Assembly: GCA_900769975.1 (NCBI GenBank)
Contig: CAAGIR010000234.1
Span: forward strand, 4,970 to 68,969
Direction of reading: 5' to 3'
Length of the DNA: 64,000 nt
DNA from: Spirochaetia bacterium
Lineage (GTDB): Bacteria; Spirochaetota; Spirochaetia; Treponematales; Treponemataceae
Numbering within the stretch: position 1 is the stretch's first letter; every line of letters begins with the position of its first letter. Below the pieces are notes generated by a model that had not been told where the DNA came from, ran no database searches, and saw nothing but the letters and a program-made list of their open reading frames with translations. A program made the position numbers and the translations under genes. Positions 1-9,162 of this stretch are shown here, one piece after another.

Positions 1-61
1 AGAACTATTTCTTTAATAGACCTTAATAGACAAAAGAAATTCTATCTGATATATTTTTGGT

Positions 62-796
62 ATGACAGGTTTACAATTTACAAGCGACAGATACGTTTCA
101 TCTGCATTTATCGACAGTTCTTTAAAAATGGGAATAGCACAGTCAGTTCTTATGATTCAGGACAACCTTACAGAATGTTTTAGTGCAATGCATTGTGACG
201 GAATTTATTATAGGGAAAATTTTAATGTTTTCTGGGTATTTACCAAATCGAAAGTAAAGTTTTTTCGCCGTCCAGAATGGAAAGAAAGCATTACTGCCAA
301 AACATTCCCTATCGATAACGCAGGTTTTAAAGCACACATTAATACTCAAATAAATGATTCCCAGAACAATCCCATTCTAATTGCAAATCAGGAAGCATGT
401 GTACTGGATTTAGAAAAACATCGTCCTGTAAAACTTTCCACGCTGCCTTATCCCAAAGAAGGATTTTTAGAACCAGTTTTTACACAAGATTTTGAAAAAT
501 TTGAATGTGACTATTGTGAACAGGACTTTTGTTTTGAACAAAAAATTCGTTCGCAAGTAATTGATATGTCGCATCACATGAATAACATCGAATACATTAA
601 ACTTGCATTAAATGTTTTTTCTGATGATTTTTTACAGCAAAATGATGTAGATACACTCGAAGTACACTATTTGGGCGAATGCAAAGAAAATCAGATTTTA
701 AAAGTCTATGCAAAACAAGTTGAACAGGCACATTACATTAATATAAAAGAACAAGACCGTTCCGTTTTTGAAATGAAAATTACATTCAAAAATTAA
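62..796 (+). CDS. acyl-ACP thioesterase family protein
   Basis: Probable cytosolic thioesterase that releases fatty acids from acyl carrier protein. The 244-residue length and a two-hotdog layout fit the FatA/FatB-like bacterial family. The second half carries the family signature at residues 167-180 (IDMSHHMNNIEYIK), where the His and Asn residues form the conserved helix of the second hotdog. The first hotdog spans roughly residues 5-130 and is more divergent. The ATG at 62 has only a weak upstream ribosome-binding site. It converges on yicC with a 17-base gap. Family assignment is fairly sure; chain-length preference cannot be read from sequence. Confidence 0.82.
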   Translation: MTGLQFTSDRYVSSAFIDSSLKMGIAQSVLMIQDNLTECFSAMHCDGIYYRENFNVFWVFTKSKVKFFRRPEWKESITAKTFPIDNAGFKAHINTQINDSQNNPILIANQEACVLDLEKHRPVKLSTLPYPKEGFLEPVFTQDFEKFECDYCEQDFCFEQKIRSQVIDMSHHMNNIEYIKLALNVFSDDFLQQNDVDTLEVHYLGECKENQILKVYAKQVEQAHYINIKEQDRSVFEMKITFKN

Positions 797-813
797 GCAT
801 ATTTTTTATGCAT

Positions 814-1680
814 TTATGCCACATTTTTACTTTGCTCGCGAATATTTTCCAAAGAATCTTTTGCTTCGATAACTTTTTCACCTACTTCGGCAAACTGGTT
901 TTTGCTGCCGATAGTATTAATTTCACGATTCATTTCCTGACAGATAAAATCAAGTTTTTTTCCAGGAAACGGCTGTTCCATCTCTTTTTTCATTGCACTT
1001 ATGTGACTTTTTAACCGCACAATTTCTTCGTTGATAGTATATTTTACAAGCATAGCGGCAACTTCGGTCATAATTCTGTTTTCGTCAATCTGTTCGCCAA
1101 GCAATTCTTTAAAACGTGTTATTATTTGATTTTTGAAAATTTCTTCCATTTTTGGCTGCCACTGTTCAAAAAAATCAGCACATTCTTCCAGTTTTGCAAG
1201 TTTTTTTATTAAATCTGATTTTAAATTTTCACCTTCACGTTTTGCATCATCTAAAAACTGCTTTAATGCTTCGTTAAAAACAGGTTCAATCATCTTTTTA
1301 TAAGAATCAACGTCGTAATCTTTAATAGAATTTAAAACTCCAGGCTGATTTATTATCACAGAAACAGGAATATTTTCTTCGGCTAAACAAAGAGCTTTTG
1401 TAACCTGCTTTATGGCATCACAGTAACTTTGTGCGATTTTTGTATCGGCAATAATTTTTGCATCGCTTTCCAATTCTTTTACACGAATATAAACATCAAC
1501 TTTTCCCCTGGAAATGCCAGATGCGATTAAATTTCTAAAATAACTTTCCAGGCTATTTAAAAAAGGCGGAATGTTTATGGATAAATCAAGAAATCTGGAA
1601 TTTACAGATTTAATTTCAACACTAATAACAGCATTATCGTAATTTTTTTCACAAAAACCATATCCAGTCATCGAAATCAT
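814..1680 (-). CDS. YicC family protein (putative endoribonuclease)
   Basis: YicC/YloC family member of 288 residues. It begins with the typical MISMTGYG motif and ends in the DUF1732-type tail rich in charged helices (KKLDFICQEMNREINTIGSK). Escherichia coli YicC has been described as an endoribonuclease, so a role in RNA turnover is inferred. An in-frame upstream GTG would extend the protein by 22 residues into murC, but the ATG at 1680 is chosen because GAGG sits just upstream and because the family starts there. It lies 25 bases downstream of murC and is probably co-transcribed with it. Confidence 0.9.
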   Translation of the reverse strand: MISMTGYGFCEKNYDNAVISVEIKSVNSRFLDLSINIPPFLNSLESYFRNLIASGISRGKVDVYIRVKELESDAKIIADTKIAQSYCDAIKQVTKALCLAEENIPVSVIINQPGVLNSIKDYDVDSYKKMIEPVFNEALKQFLDDAKREGENLKSDLIKKLAKLEECADFFEQWQPKMEEIFKNQIITRFKELLGEQIDENRIMTEVAAMLVKYTINEEIVRLKSHISAMKKEMEQPFPGKKLDFICQEMNREINTIGSKNQFAEVGEKVIEAKDSLENIREQSKNVA

Positions 1681-1705
1681 AATTACCTCACATAAAAGTC
1701 GAATT

Positions 1706-3238
1706 TTATTTAATTTCTTTTCCCAATTTCCAGTTATCGCCAGCACCCATAGTTACAAAAAGATATCCGTCATATTGATCACCAAGCGGCTTAGCCAATT
1801 CCTGTAAAACAAAATCTTTAGCATCCATAACTTCTTCAAAATAATGGACATTTTGAGGATTTTTAAAATTCTGCTTAACTTTTTCAAATAAAGTTTTTCC
1901 CGTAATGGTAAAATCATTAGGGTTTTCGCGTGCAGAACTGTATATTTTGTGCAAAATCACAACATCAGCATCCGTAAAGCATTTTGAAAATTCTTCTAAA
2001 AGACTTTGAGTTCGAGAATAAGTATGACTCATAAAATCAATAATAATTTTACGCTTTTTGTAAAATTCTTTATATCCTTTTAAAGTGACACTTACAGCAG
2101 TAGGATGATGACCATAATCATCTATTACAATTACATCATTATTGCAAATTTTTGTTCTGGCTACAATTTCACTCCTGCGCTTTCCACCAGAAAAATTCTT
2201 TAATCCGTTGTAAATTGCAGAATAATAATCAAACGGATTTTTTTCCAGATACGAAAGAATTTTACAGCACATAATTACAGCCGCACAGGCATCTAAAACT
2301 TCGTGATTTCCAGGAACAGCAAGAATAAAATTTGAAAAACCTTTTTGCTTAAACAAATTAATGCTGAATTTCTGAAAACCATCGCAAATTTCTTCACGAA
2401 CAATCTTAAAATCACTAGAATCTGAACATGAAAATCCATAAGGAATAAAATTAATGTCAGAACGTTTTCTTTCATTACGGACAATTTCTACAGTAGAAAC
2501 AGCACCAGCATCATCAGCACAGTAAATTAAATTACCGTTTTCTGGAAGCTTGCAAATATAATCTACAAAAGCATTCTGAATATCTTCAAAAGTCGGATAA
2601 TAATCTTCATGATCACTTTCCACAGAAGTTAAAATTATCGTTTTCGGGAAAAATTCCATAAAATGACGCTGATATTCGCAGGTTTCTGCAACAAAAACAG
2701 ATGGCAGATTATCTGTATGAGAAACTGTATTTTTTATAAACTGTTCACTCGTAAAAGTACAAGAATCACCAAAAGAAGTAATCTTGGAACCGCAAAGAAT
2801 TTGAACAGGAAGATTCATTTCCTTTAAAATTGTTCCAGTAATTCCAGTTGTGGAAGTTTTTCCATGAACACCGCATATCCCGCAAGAGTAAAAATTCCTG
2901 CTGTACTGCCCCAGAGCCTGATTATACGCAAGGCAAGGAACATTCTTTTTTACAGCGGCAATTAAATCTTCATTTTTATCAAGTTTATAGGCAGAAGAAT
3001 AAATAACAAAATCAATATCATCAGTTATATTATCAAAACTGAAAGTTTTTGGAATAATTCCCAGTTTTTCAAGAACTTCATCAGTATAAAAACGTTCCGA
3101 AACATCAGAACCTGTAATAATAACACCACTGTGAACCATAATTTCCACCAGCGCTGCCATACCAGTGCCTTTAATACCAACAAAATGAACATGAAGCCCT
3201 TTTAATTGACGGGGCATTGTAAAATTTTTATTTTCCAT
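1706..3238 (-). CDS. murC: UDP-N-acetylmuramate--L-alanine ligase
   Basis: Cytoplasmic Mur ligase adding L-Ala to UDP-MurNAc, the first amino-acid step of peptidoglycan stem synthesis. The N-terminal Rossmann domain shows HFVGIKGTGMAALVEI (residues 18-33). The ATP-binding loop is GVHGKTSTT (about residues 123-131). The C-terminal domain ends in the MurC-like MGAGDNWKLGKEI. At 510 residues it is slightly longer than most MurC proteins. The glycine loop is GIKGTGM rather than the common GIGGxGM. Mpl was considered, but the loop and tail fit MurC better. It is first in a two-gene unit with yicC. Confidence 0.9.
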   Translation of the reverse strand: MENKNFTMPRQLKGLHVHFVGIKGTGMAALVEIMVHSGVIITGSDVSERFYTDEVLEKLGIIPKTFSFDNITDDIDFVIYSSAYKLDKNEDLIAAVKKNVPCLAYNQALGQYSRNFYSCGICGVHGKTSTTGITGTILKEMNLPVQILCGSKITSFGDSCTFTSEQFIKNTVSHTDNLPSVFVAETCEYQRHFMEFFPKTIILTSVESDHEDYYPTFEDIQNAFVDYICKLPENGNLIYCADDAGAVSTVEIVRNERKRSDINFIPYGFSCSDSSDFKIVREEICDGFQKFSINLFKQKGFSNFILAVPGNHEVLDACAAVIMCCKILSYLEKNPFDYYSAIYNGLKNFSGGKRRSEIVARTKICNNDVIVIDDYGHHPTAVSVTLKGYKEFYKKRKIIIDFMSHTYSRTQSLLEEFSKCFTDADVVILHKIYSSARENPNDFTITGKTLFEKVKQNFKNPQNVHYFEEVMDAKDFVLQELAKPLGDQYDGYLFVTMGAGDNWKLGKEIK

Positions 3239-3463
3239 AATATATTAATCCAAAAATCCAATAACAAAACTAAAAAACTAAATCTAGAGAAAACAAATAC
3301 TTTCTCTATTATTCAATTATTTATTAATGAAATATAATTATACTAAAAAAAATGCCGTCAAGCAACGCTCAACGACATAAAAGATGTAAACTAAATATAT
3401 TTTGAAGGCACACAAAGACAGGTACCAAAAATATCAAAAAAAAATTAAATCAAATATAAAAAA

Positions 3464-4069
3464 TTAAACAAGACTCAGATAAATCTGATCAGCAAGCCCG
3501 AAACCAGCGTTTTTTGTCATCATCGTAGAATATTCATCAAAAAGCATATCTTCATAAGTCTGCTGTGCAAAATCAGAATCCTTACTTTTCATAACAGTTT
3601 TACGCATTTGTGAAAGCATCTGTTTTACAAAGTAATTTTCAAGTTCCATAGATTTTTCATACAATTCAGAAGTTCTGTCAATATTTTTTCTCTGAACATG
3701 ACTGTTAGCCTGATTTGCAGCCGCACCCACAGGAGAACTTTCCTTATCTTTTTGAGAAGTATAAGTTCCTCCAAAACCACTTGTATATTCACCGTTTAAG
3801 CGACCATTTTGTAAAATCTGTGCAGAACTCACACTACCCACGCCATTGCTACTGCCCACTCCATTGCTACCCATGCCACTGGCATTGCGCACGCCACTTC
3901 CACCGAGACTGCCAGAAGCACCATTCACAGCACTATTTTCATCTTTATTCTGCATGCTTTTGAGCAAATCCATAAATTTAGAATTCTCAGCATTTGTTTT
4001 TGCACTCATCAAAGCACCATTACCGTTAGTAATAGAACCATAACTATTCGACACAAGACCAATATTCAT
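3464..4069 (-). CDS. flgJ: flagellar rod-binding protein, FlgJ-like (no muramidase domain)
   Basis: Predicted 201-residue rod assembly protein resembling the N-terminal domain of FlgJ. The C-terminal 80 residues hold the recognisable part (SMELENYFVKQMLSQMRKTV, then DMLFDEYSTMMTKNAGFGLADQI). The middle is a low-complexity Gly/Ser/Asn linker (GVGSSNGVGS). The peptidoglycan hydrolase domain of proteobacterial FlgJ is absent, as is usual in spirochaetes. The ATG at 4069 is preferred because GGGGTGGA precedes it. An upstream in-frame extension to 4174 would translate intergenic repeats into a Cys/Phe-rich peptide and is rejected. It lies downstream of flgG. Confidence 0.78.
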   Translation of the reverse strand: MNIGLVSNSYGSITNGNGALMSAKTNAENSKFMDLLKSMQNKDENSAVNGASGSLGGSGVRNASGMGSNGVGSSNGVGSVSSAQILQNGRLNGEYTSGFGGTYTSQKDKESSPVGAAANQANSHVQRKNIDRTSELYEKSMELENYFVKQMLSQMRKTVMKSKDSDFAQQTYEDMLFDEYSTMMTKNAGFGLADQIYLSLV

Positions 4070-4113
4070 AAAATCCACCCCAAAAACAACACAAATCTTA
4101 AAAAAAAAACACA

Positions 4114-4211
4114 GCTTAAAGCACAATCCACCGCTTAAAGCACAGCCCACCCAATCGCAAAACGCACAATCCACCGCTTAAATCACGGCCCACCGCTTAA
4201 ATTACACTACC
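4114..4211. repeat. short direct repeats between flgG and flgJ (about 19 bp, four copies)
   Basis: Four near-identical copies of a 19-bp unit (gcttaaagcacaatccacc and variants) start at 4114, 4133, 4176 and 4195. Copies 1-2 and 3-4 are directly abutted, and a 24-bp spacer separates the pairs. The last copy is truncated and runs into the flgG stop codon. The unit is not palindromic. The function is unknown; it may simply be slippage-derived spacer in the flgG-flgJ transcript. Confidence 0.75.
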
Positions 4212-5001
4212 GTTTAATATTAACAGCCGTCTGCAGCATATTATCAGAAGTCTGAATAGCCTTAGAATTAAATTCATAAGCCCTCTGAGCCACAATCATC
4301 TGAACCATTTCATTAACGACAGAAACATTACTCATTTCCAAAAACTTATGACGAGTATCACCAAAACCATCATAACCCGGACGACCAGCAATCGCCTCAC
4401 CACTAGCACTAGTCACCTTATACAGATTATCGCCTTCCGCCTGCAAACCAACAGCATTAGGAAAACGATATAATTCAAGCTGGCCCACTTCCACAGGGTC
4501 ATTACCGCCATTCACTTTAACACTCACAAGACCAGTAGTAGTAATATTCAAAGTAGAAACATCATAACCTTCAGGCAGAATAATTTCAGGCACCACACGA
4601 AGACCATTATTAGTTACAAGCTGACCATTAGAATCCACCTTAAAAGAACCGTCACGAGTATAAGCATAACTTCCGTCATATTTTTGTACACGAAAATATC
4701 CTTCACCCACAATAGCCACATCAGTATCCACACCAGTATTTTGAAGCGAACCTTGAGTCATAATGCGCTGAGTAGCTCCGATTTTCACACCAGTTCCCTG
4801 CTGAATTCCCACAGGCGTTACAGTATCTTCAGTAGCAGGAGTACCCGCAAGCTTCAAATTCTGGTAAACCAAGTCTTCAAATTCCACCCTCTGCTGTTTA
4901 TAACCCGTAGTGTTAACATTTGAAAGATTATTAGAAATAGCATCTATATTTGCCTGCTGACCGTTCATACCAGTGGCCGCAGTCCATAAACTTCTTACCA
5001 T
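4207..5001 (-). CDS. flgG: flagellar basal-body rod protein FlgG
   Basis: Distal rod protein of the periplasmic flagellum. The N-terminus (MVRSLWTAATGMNGQQANIDAISNNLSNVNTTGYK) contains the conserved rod/hook family ANNLAN-type motif. The C-terminus (FLEMSNVSVVNEMVQMIVAQRAYEFNSKAIQT) is the matching helix, and the two form the D0 coiled coil. At 264 residues it has normal FlgG length. GGAG lies 8 bases before the ATG. It is the middle gene of flgF-flgG-flgJ. No flgH or flgI (L- and P-ring) is nearby, as expected for Treponema. Confidence 0.95.
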   Translation of the reverse strand: MVRSLWTAATGMNGQQANIDAISNNLSNVNTTGYKQQRVEFEDLVYQNLKLAGTPATEDTVTPVGIQQGTGVKIGATQRIMTQGSLQNTGVDTDVAIVGEGYFRVQKYDGSYAYTRDGSFKVDSNGQLVTNNGLRVVPEIILPEGYDVSTLNITTTGLVSVKVNGGNDPVEVGQLELYRFPNAVGLQAEGDNLYKVTSASGEAIAGRPGYDGFGDTRHKFLEMSNVSVVNEMVQMIVAQRAYEFNSKAIQTSDNMLQTAVNIKR

Positions 5002-5035
5002 ATAAAAAACTCCATAAACATAAAAAAAAGAATAC

Positions 5036-5128
5036 AGGAGGGGGAAGTCTCCCCCTGGCTACAGCCCAAGGTCTTCCGCCACCCTCTCTCCTAGGGGGAC
5101 ACTACGTTTACCCCCTAAAACCCCTTTT
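5036..5128. repeat. GC-rich intergenic cassette with two hairpins between flgF and flgG
   Basis: A conspicuously G+C-rich block in AT-rich surroundings. It holds a 6-bp hairpin GGGGGA-agtc-TCCCCC at about 5040-5055 and a second stem TAGGGGG/CCCCCTA flanking acactacgttta at about 5092-5117. The composition and layout suggest a dispersed intergenic repeat of the REP/BIME sort. It sits between two genes that are otherwise expected to be co-transcribed. Confidence 0.6.
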
Positions 5129-5932
5129 TTAACTTAAAACAGCAACTTTCTGCCACAAAGTGCTCATCATAGAATCTTCAGAAGTGATTGTCTTTTGATT
5201 AGCTTCATACGCTCTGTTTACTTCAATCATCTGAACCATCTCATTTACAACATTTACATTGCTTGTTTCAGTATACCCTTGCAAAAATTTCGGGCGTTCA
5301 TTACCTTCAGCAATATGAGCAGGACCAGCAATATCATTAGTAGAATACATACTTTCGCCCATTTTTTTCAGATAACGTTCATTATCAAAACGTACAACTT
5401 TAAATCTGTCAATTTCGCTACCATCTTCAGATTTAGAAATAATACCGTCTTCGTTTACAGTAATTTTATCATCTTCCAGATATATATAACCGTTTTCACC
5501 AAGGACAGGATATCCATCCTTAGTTTCCAGAATACCTTCTTTTCCTATTAAAAAATTTCCGTTTCTTGTATAACGTTCTCCCATAGGAGTATCAATAACA
5601 TAAAAACCTTTTCCACTTAATGCAGTATCAGTTTTAGTATTTGTAGATTTAAATGAACCTTGCGAAAAATCAATATAATTTTCGTTAGTTTCCACACCCA
5701 GGCCAAGTTTTCCTATAACAGGAGCCGCATCAGAACTACCCATACCATTTTGCAGCTGATACACACCATCAGCATTAGTACGACGTATTAAAAGTTCTGG
5801 AAAAGATTTTGAAACAGTGATATCTCTTTTATAACCAGCTGTATCAACATTAGCCAGATTATTAGAAATAGCATCAAGCCTATTCTGCTGGGCATTCATT
5901 CCAGAAGCACCAGTGTACCAGCCTCTAATCAT
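5129..5932 (-). CDS. flgF: flagellar basal-body rod protein, FlgF/FlgG family
   Basis: Proximal rod protein paralogous to FlgG. The N-terminus MIRGWYTGASGMNAQQNRLDAISNNLANVDTAGYK and the C-terminus ETSNVNVVNEMVQMIEVNRAYEANQKTITSEDSM are the rod/hook signatures. At 267 residues it matches the two tandem FlgG-like genes found in treponemes. The start is decided by spacing: GGAGGTT lies 2 bases before the ATG at 5935 but 5 bases before the ATG at 5932, so 5932 is chosen. It heads the flgF-flgG-flgJ unit. The distinction between FlgF and a second FlgG is by order and similarity. Confidence 0.88.
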   Translation of the reverse strand: MIRGWYTGASGMNAQQNRLDAISNNLANVDTAGYKRDITVSKSFPELLIRRTNADGVYQLQNGMGSSDAAPVIGKLGLGVETNENYIDFSQGSFKSTNTKTDTALSGKGFYVIDTPMGERYTRNGNFLIGKEGILETKDGYPVLGENGYIYLEDDKITVNEDGIISKSEDGSEIDRFKVVRFDNERYLKKMGESMYSTNDIAGPAHIAEGNERPKFLQGYTETSNVNVVNEMVQMIEVNRAYEANQKTITSEDSMMSTLWQKVAVLS

Positions 5933-6071
5933 CATAACCTCCAAATATCCTGCAAAAGCAGTAAAGTTTACATCTTCTTTATATATCGGGAAATTAAAAA
6001 AAAAGTTTAGAAATGCATATCATAAATTAAAAGTTTTTCAATTATTTTTTTACTTTTTACTTATATTTTAT

Positions 6072-6100
6072 TTGCAAATAGAAAAAAGTAGATTTATAAT
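6072..6100 (+). promoter_or_regulatory. sigma-70-type promoter of glgC
   Basis: A -35 box TTGCAA (6072-6077) and a perfect -10 box TATAAT (6095-6100) are separated by 17 bases. Transcription would begin near 6107, leaving a leader of about 50 bases before the glgC start. Confidence 0.7.
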
Positions 6101-6159
6101 AATGATAGAATTTTTAAGACGAAAATTCTTATTGAATACATTATTTTAGGGAGCATACT

Positions 6160-7452
6160 ATGTCAGATCAGGAACCAAGAGTTTTAGCGATTATTTTAGG
6201 CGGAGGCAAAGGAACACGTCTTTATCCACTTACAAAAGAAAGGTCAAAGCCAGCAGTTTCATTTGGAGGAAAATACAGAATTGTAGACATTCCTATTTCT
6301 AACTGTATAAACTCTGGATATAAGAAAATTTATTTATTAACACAGTTTAATTCAGCATCTTTACATCTTCACATTTCAAATTCATATAATTTTGACCGTT
6401 TTTCTGGCGGATTTGTTGAAATTCTTGCTGCAGAACAAACTTTGGAACACAGTGGCTGGTACGAAGGAACTGCCGATGCTGTGCGCAAAAACTTTATCCA
6501 TTTTAAAACTCAAAAACCAACTCACTACATCATTCTTTCTGGTGACCAATTATACAAAATGGACTTAAAAGCATTTATGAACGAACATATCCGTTCTGGT
6601 GCAGACGTAACAATTGCGACAACAGCAGTAAATCGCCGCGATGCTTCTGGGTTCGGTATCATGAAAATTGATGAAAACAACAGAGTCAAAGAATTCATGG
6701 AAAAACCAAAACCAGAGCAGAATATTGACGACTGGAAAATTCCAGCAGAAGCAAGAGGAAGTCTCCCTGCAGAAAAAGAATACCTTGCTTCAATGGGTAT
6801 TTATATTTTCAATGCAGATACAATGGAAGAAGTACTGGGCGGCGAAAATGAAAAATACACAGACTTTGGTAAAGAAATTCTCCCATTAACAATTAACAAA
6901 AAGAAAATTAATTCATACATTTTTGACGGATACTGGGAAGATATCGGAACAATCCGCAGTTTCTACGAAGCAAACATTGCATTGTGTGAACCATATCCAA
7001 CATTTGACTTCTTTGGCGAAACACAACCTATTTATACACACATGCGAAACCTTCCACCTTCAAAAATCAACAAGGCTGAAATTACAAAATCGCTTACATC
7101 TGAAGGCTGTATCATTACAGAAGCAAAACTTAACAAATCTGTAATCGGTGTACGTTCAATCATTTGCGAAGGTTCAGAACTTGACGGTGTAATTATGATG
7201 GGCGCCGATTATTATGATGTAGAAGATGAAAAAATTGCAAACATGAAATGCGGAAAACCAATCACAGGAATTGGTAAAAACTGTAAGATTGCAAATACAA
7301 TCATCGATAAAAATGCAATGATTGGTGATAATTGTAAAATCGGTGTTACAGGCCGTAAATACGAAGACGGAGATCATGGTTCTTTCTACAGTGCAGACGG
7401 TATTATCGTAATTCGTAAAGGAGCTGTAATTCCTCCAGGAACAGAAATCTAG
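6160..7452 (+). CDS. glgC: glucose-1-phosphate adenylyltransferase
   Basis: ADP-glucose pyrophosphorylase, which makes ADP-glucose from ATP and glucose-1-phosphate for glycogen synthesis. The 430-residue protein has the nucleotidyltransferase signature LGGGKGTRLYPLTKERSKP (residues 13-31). It also has the substrate region GTADAVRKN and a C-terminal left-handed beta-helix with NTIIDKNAMIGDNCKIG. GGGAG precedes the ATG. The gene stands alone with its own promoter and a strong terminator, so it is monocistronic. Allosteric control by sugar phosphates is usual for the family but is not shown here. Confidence 0.96.
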   Translation: MSDQEPRVLAIILGGGKGTRLYPLTKERSKPAVSFGGKYRIVDIPISNCINSGYKKIYLLTQFNSASLHLHISNSYNFDRFSGGFVEILAAEQTLEHSGWYEGTADAVRKNFIHFKTQKPTHYIILSGDQLYKMDLKAFMNEHIRSGADVTIATTAVNRRDASGFGIMKIDENNRVKEFMEKPKPEQNIDDWKIPAEARGSLPAEKEYLASMGIYIFNADTMEEVLGGENEKYTDFGKEILPLTINKKKINSYIFDGYWEDIGTIRSFYEANIALCEPYPTFDFFGETQPIYTHMRNLPPSKINKAEITKSLTSEGCIITEAKLNKSVIGVRSIICEGSELDGVIMMGADYYDVEDEKIANMKCGKPITGIGKNCKIANTIIDKNAMIGDNCKIGVTGRKYEDGDHGSFYSADGIIVIRKGAVIPPGTEI

Positions 7453-7478
7453 TTTTCATTCATATTAACCTCCATCTT

Positions 7479-7514
7479 GCCGTTTTATCTTGTTCGGGTA
7501 AAACGGCTTTTTTT
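7479..7514 (+). terminator. intrinsic terminator of glgC
   Basis: A perfect 9-bp stem GCCGTTTTA/TAAAACGGC with an 11-base loop is followed directly by seven T residues. It begins 26 bases after the glgC stop codon. Confidence 0.9.
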
Positions 7515-7776
7515 ATGCTCAAATCATATTATCACCGACACATCAATATTTTTTTGTACTAATTGTATACACATTTTCCAGTTATATTCATTTTTAATGC
7601 ATAAATATACAGTTTTTATGCATTTTATTTTATATATACTATACGCTATTCTAACAATGTATAATTTTATAGACTTTTTACATTAAATATTATCTGGATT
7701 CTGTCTTTTTTATTATACAGTTTAATAATGTATTAAAATTTATACATGTGCATTTTATTATACAATTATTTCTATT
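7515..7776. other. AT-rich intergenic stretch with a perfect 10-bp inverted repeat
   Basis: No convincing gene is seen. The stretch separates the convergent glgC and the sigma-54 regulator. It contains a perfect inverted repeat AATGCATAAA (7596-7605) and TTTATGCATT (7615-7624) with a 9-base loop. A weaker palindrome lies around tgtattaaaatttataca near 7730-7747. Either could help end transcription of the leftward operon, but neither has a clear U-tract on that strand. Confidence 0.5.
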
Positions 7777-9132
7777 TTACCCGTTTACATCAGCATTTTC
7801 CCATTCTTCAATTTTTCTATGCAAAGTTTTTCTTCCTATACCAAGAATATCTGCCGTTTTTGATTTATTATTATTATTTGCTGCAAGATTTTCCTGTATA
7901 ATTATTTTTTCAGCTTCTTCCATTGTAATGCCTATTGGAATAGAAATTACTTTTTCTTTGTCGGTAGCTTTAACTGAACTTGGCAAATCATCAAACTTTA
8001 TTTCTTCGCCATTGCACATAACGACAGAACTTTCAACACAGTTTTTTAATTCGCGAATATTTCCTGGCCAATTGTATTTTATCATTGCGGCTTTTGCTTT
8101 ATTATCAAATCCTTTAATATTTTTTTCATTTTCTATATTAAACTCGCGCAAAAAAGAATGCATCAGCAATGGAATGTCATCCTTTCTTTCACGCAAAGAA
8201 GGCATTTGTATTCTCACAACATTAAGCCTGTAAAATAAATCTTCCCTGAATCTGCCCGCTTTCACTTCATCTTCCAGATTTTTATTTGTTGCGGCAACCA
8301 CCCTCACATCCACACTTATTGTCTGTTCGCCGCCCACTCTTTCAAACTTTTTTTCCTGCAGAACACGCAGAAGTTTTATCTGAGTAGAAAGATTTATTTC
8401 CCCAATTTCATCCAGAAAAATTGTACCTTTGTCTGCCAGTTCAAACCTTCCTTTATGCTGATTTTCTGCTCCAGTAAAAGCACCTTTTTCAAAACCAAAA
8501 AGTTCACTTTCCAGAAGACTGTCGCTCAACGCCGCACAATGAACAATAATGAACGGCTTATCGGCTCTGGAAGATTTTTTATGAATGGCATTTGCAACAA
8601 GTTCTTTACCCACACCGCTTTCTCCAGTTATGAGAACATTTGCTTTTGTCGGTGCTGCTTTATCTATCATCATTCTGACTTTTCCAAGTTCAGAACTTTT
8701 TCCAATCATCAAATCATCAGAAGAATTTTGATGCAAAAGTTTTTCTTTTAAAAGTTTGTTCTGCTCGGCAAGTTCTTTTCCGCGAAGTGCATTTTTTACA
8801 ATTATATTTAAATGATCCAGATCTAACGGTTTTGTCAGAAAATCAAATGCACCGAATTTCATTGCCTGCGTAGCATCATCAATACTGCCATGACCTGTCA
8901 GAACAATAACTGGAATACCCGGATATTTTGTTGTAACAATCCGCACTACTTCTTCACCGCTAATTCCGTTCATGCGTAAATCGGTGATAACTAAATCAAT
9001 GCCGCCTTTTTCAATAATTTTTAAACCTTCTTCTCCGCTTGCCGCCTGCATGACTTCATAGCCTTCAAGTTCAAAATTATCAGCAAGACCATTCCTGATA
9101 TTTTCTTCATCATCAATAGTAAGGATTGTCAT
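7777..9132 (-). CDS. sigma-54-dependent response regulator, NtrC/AtoC family
   Basis: A 451-residue transcriptional activator with three domains. The receiver (residues 1-120) has the phospho-acceptor Asp51 in ITDLRM. The AAA+ domain (about 142-370) has Walker A GESGVGKE (170-177), the sigma-54 contact loop GAFTGA (217-222) and Walker B FLDEIGE. A Fis-type helix-turn-helix follows (about 405-445, NNNNKSKTADILGIGRKTL). GGAGGTAAT precedes the ATG. It lies 30 bases downstream of its predicted kinase. The intact GAFTGA loop means it should act on RNA polymerase-sigma-54; its target genes are not identifiable here. Confidence 0.93.
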   Translation of the reverse strand: MTILTIDDEENIRNGLADNFELEGYEVMQAASGEEGLKIIEKGGIDLVITDLRMNGISGEEVVRIVTTKYPGIPVIVLTGHGSIDDATQAMKFGAFDFLTKPLDLDHLNIIVKNALRGKELAEQNKLLKEKLLHQNSSDDLMIGKSSELGKVRMMIDKAAPTKANVLITGESGVGKELVANAIHKKSSRADKPFIIVHCAALSDSLLESELFGFEKGAFTGAENQHKGRFELADKGTIFLDEIGEINLSTQIKLLRVLQEKKFERVGGEQTISVDVRVVAATNKNLEDEVKAGRFREDLFYRLNVVRIQMPSLRERKDDIPLLMHSFLREFNIENEKNIKGFDNKAKAAMIKYNWPGNIRELKNCVESSVVMCNGEEIKFDDLPSSVKATDKEKVISIPIGITMEEAEKIIIQENLAANNNNKSKTADILGIGRKTLHRKIEEWENADVNG

Positions 9133-9162
9133 ATTACCTCCGCTAACATTTTTGTTATGCTA

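Noticed and set aside
1681..1746. GTG-initiated extension of YicC
   Set aside because: It adds 22 residues that overlap murC. The family start MISMTGYG has GAGG just upstream.
3310..3370. murC promoter with TTGACG and TATAAT
   Set aside because: The two boxes are only 13 bases apart, which is too short, so it is not reported as a feature.
4070..4174. N-terminal extension of the flgJ-like gene (Cys/Phe-rich, 35 residues)
   Set aside because: It translates the intergenic 19-bp repeats. The ATG at 4069 has a good ribosome-binding site and gives the expected FlgJ-like start.
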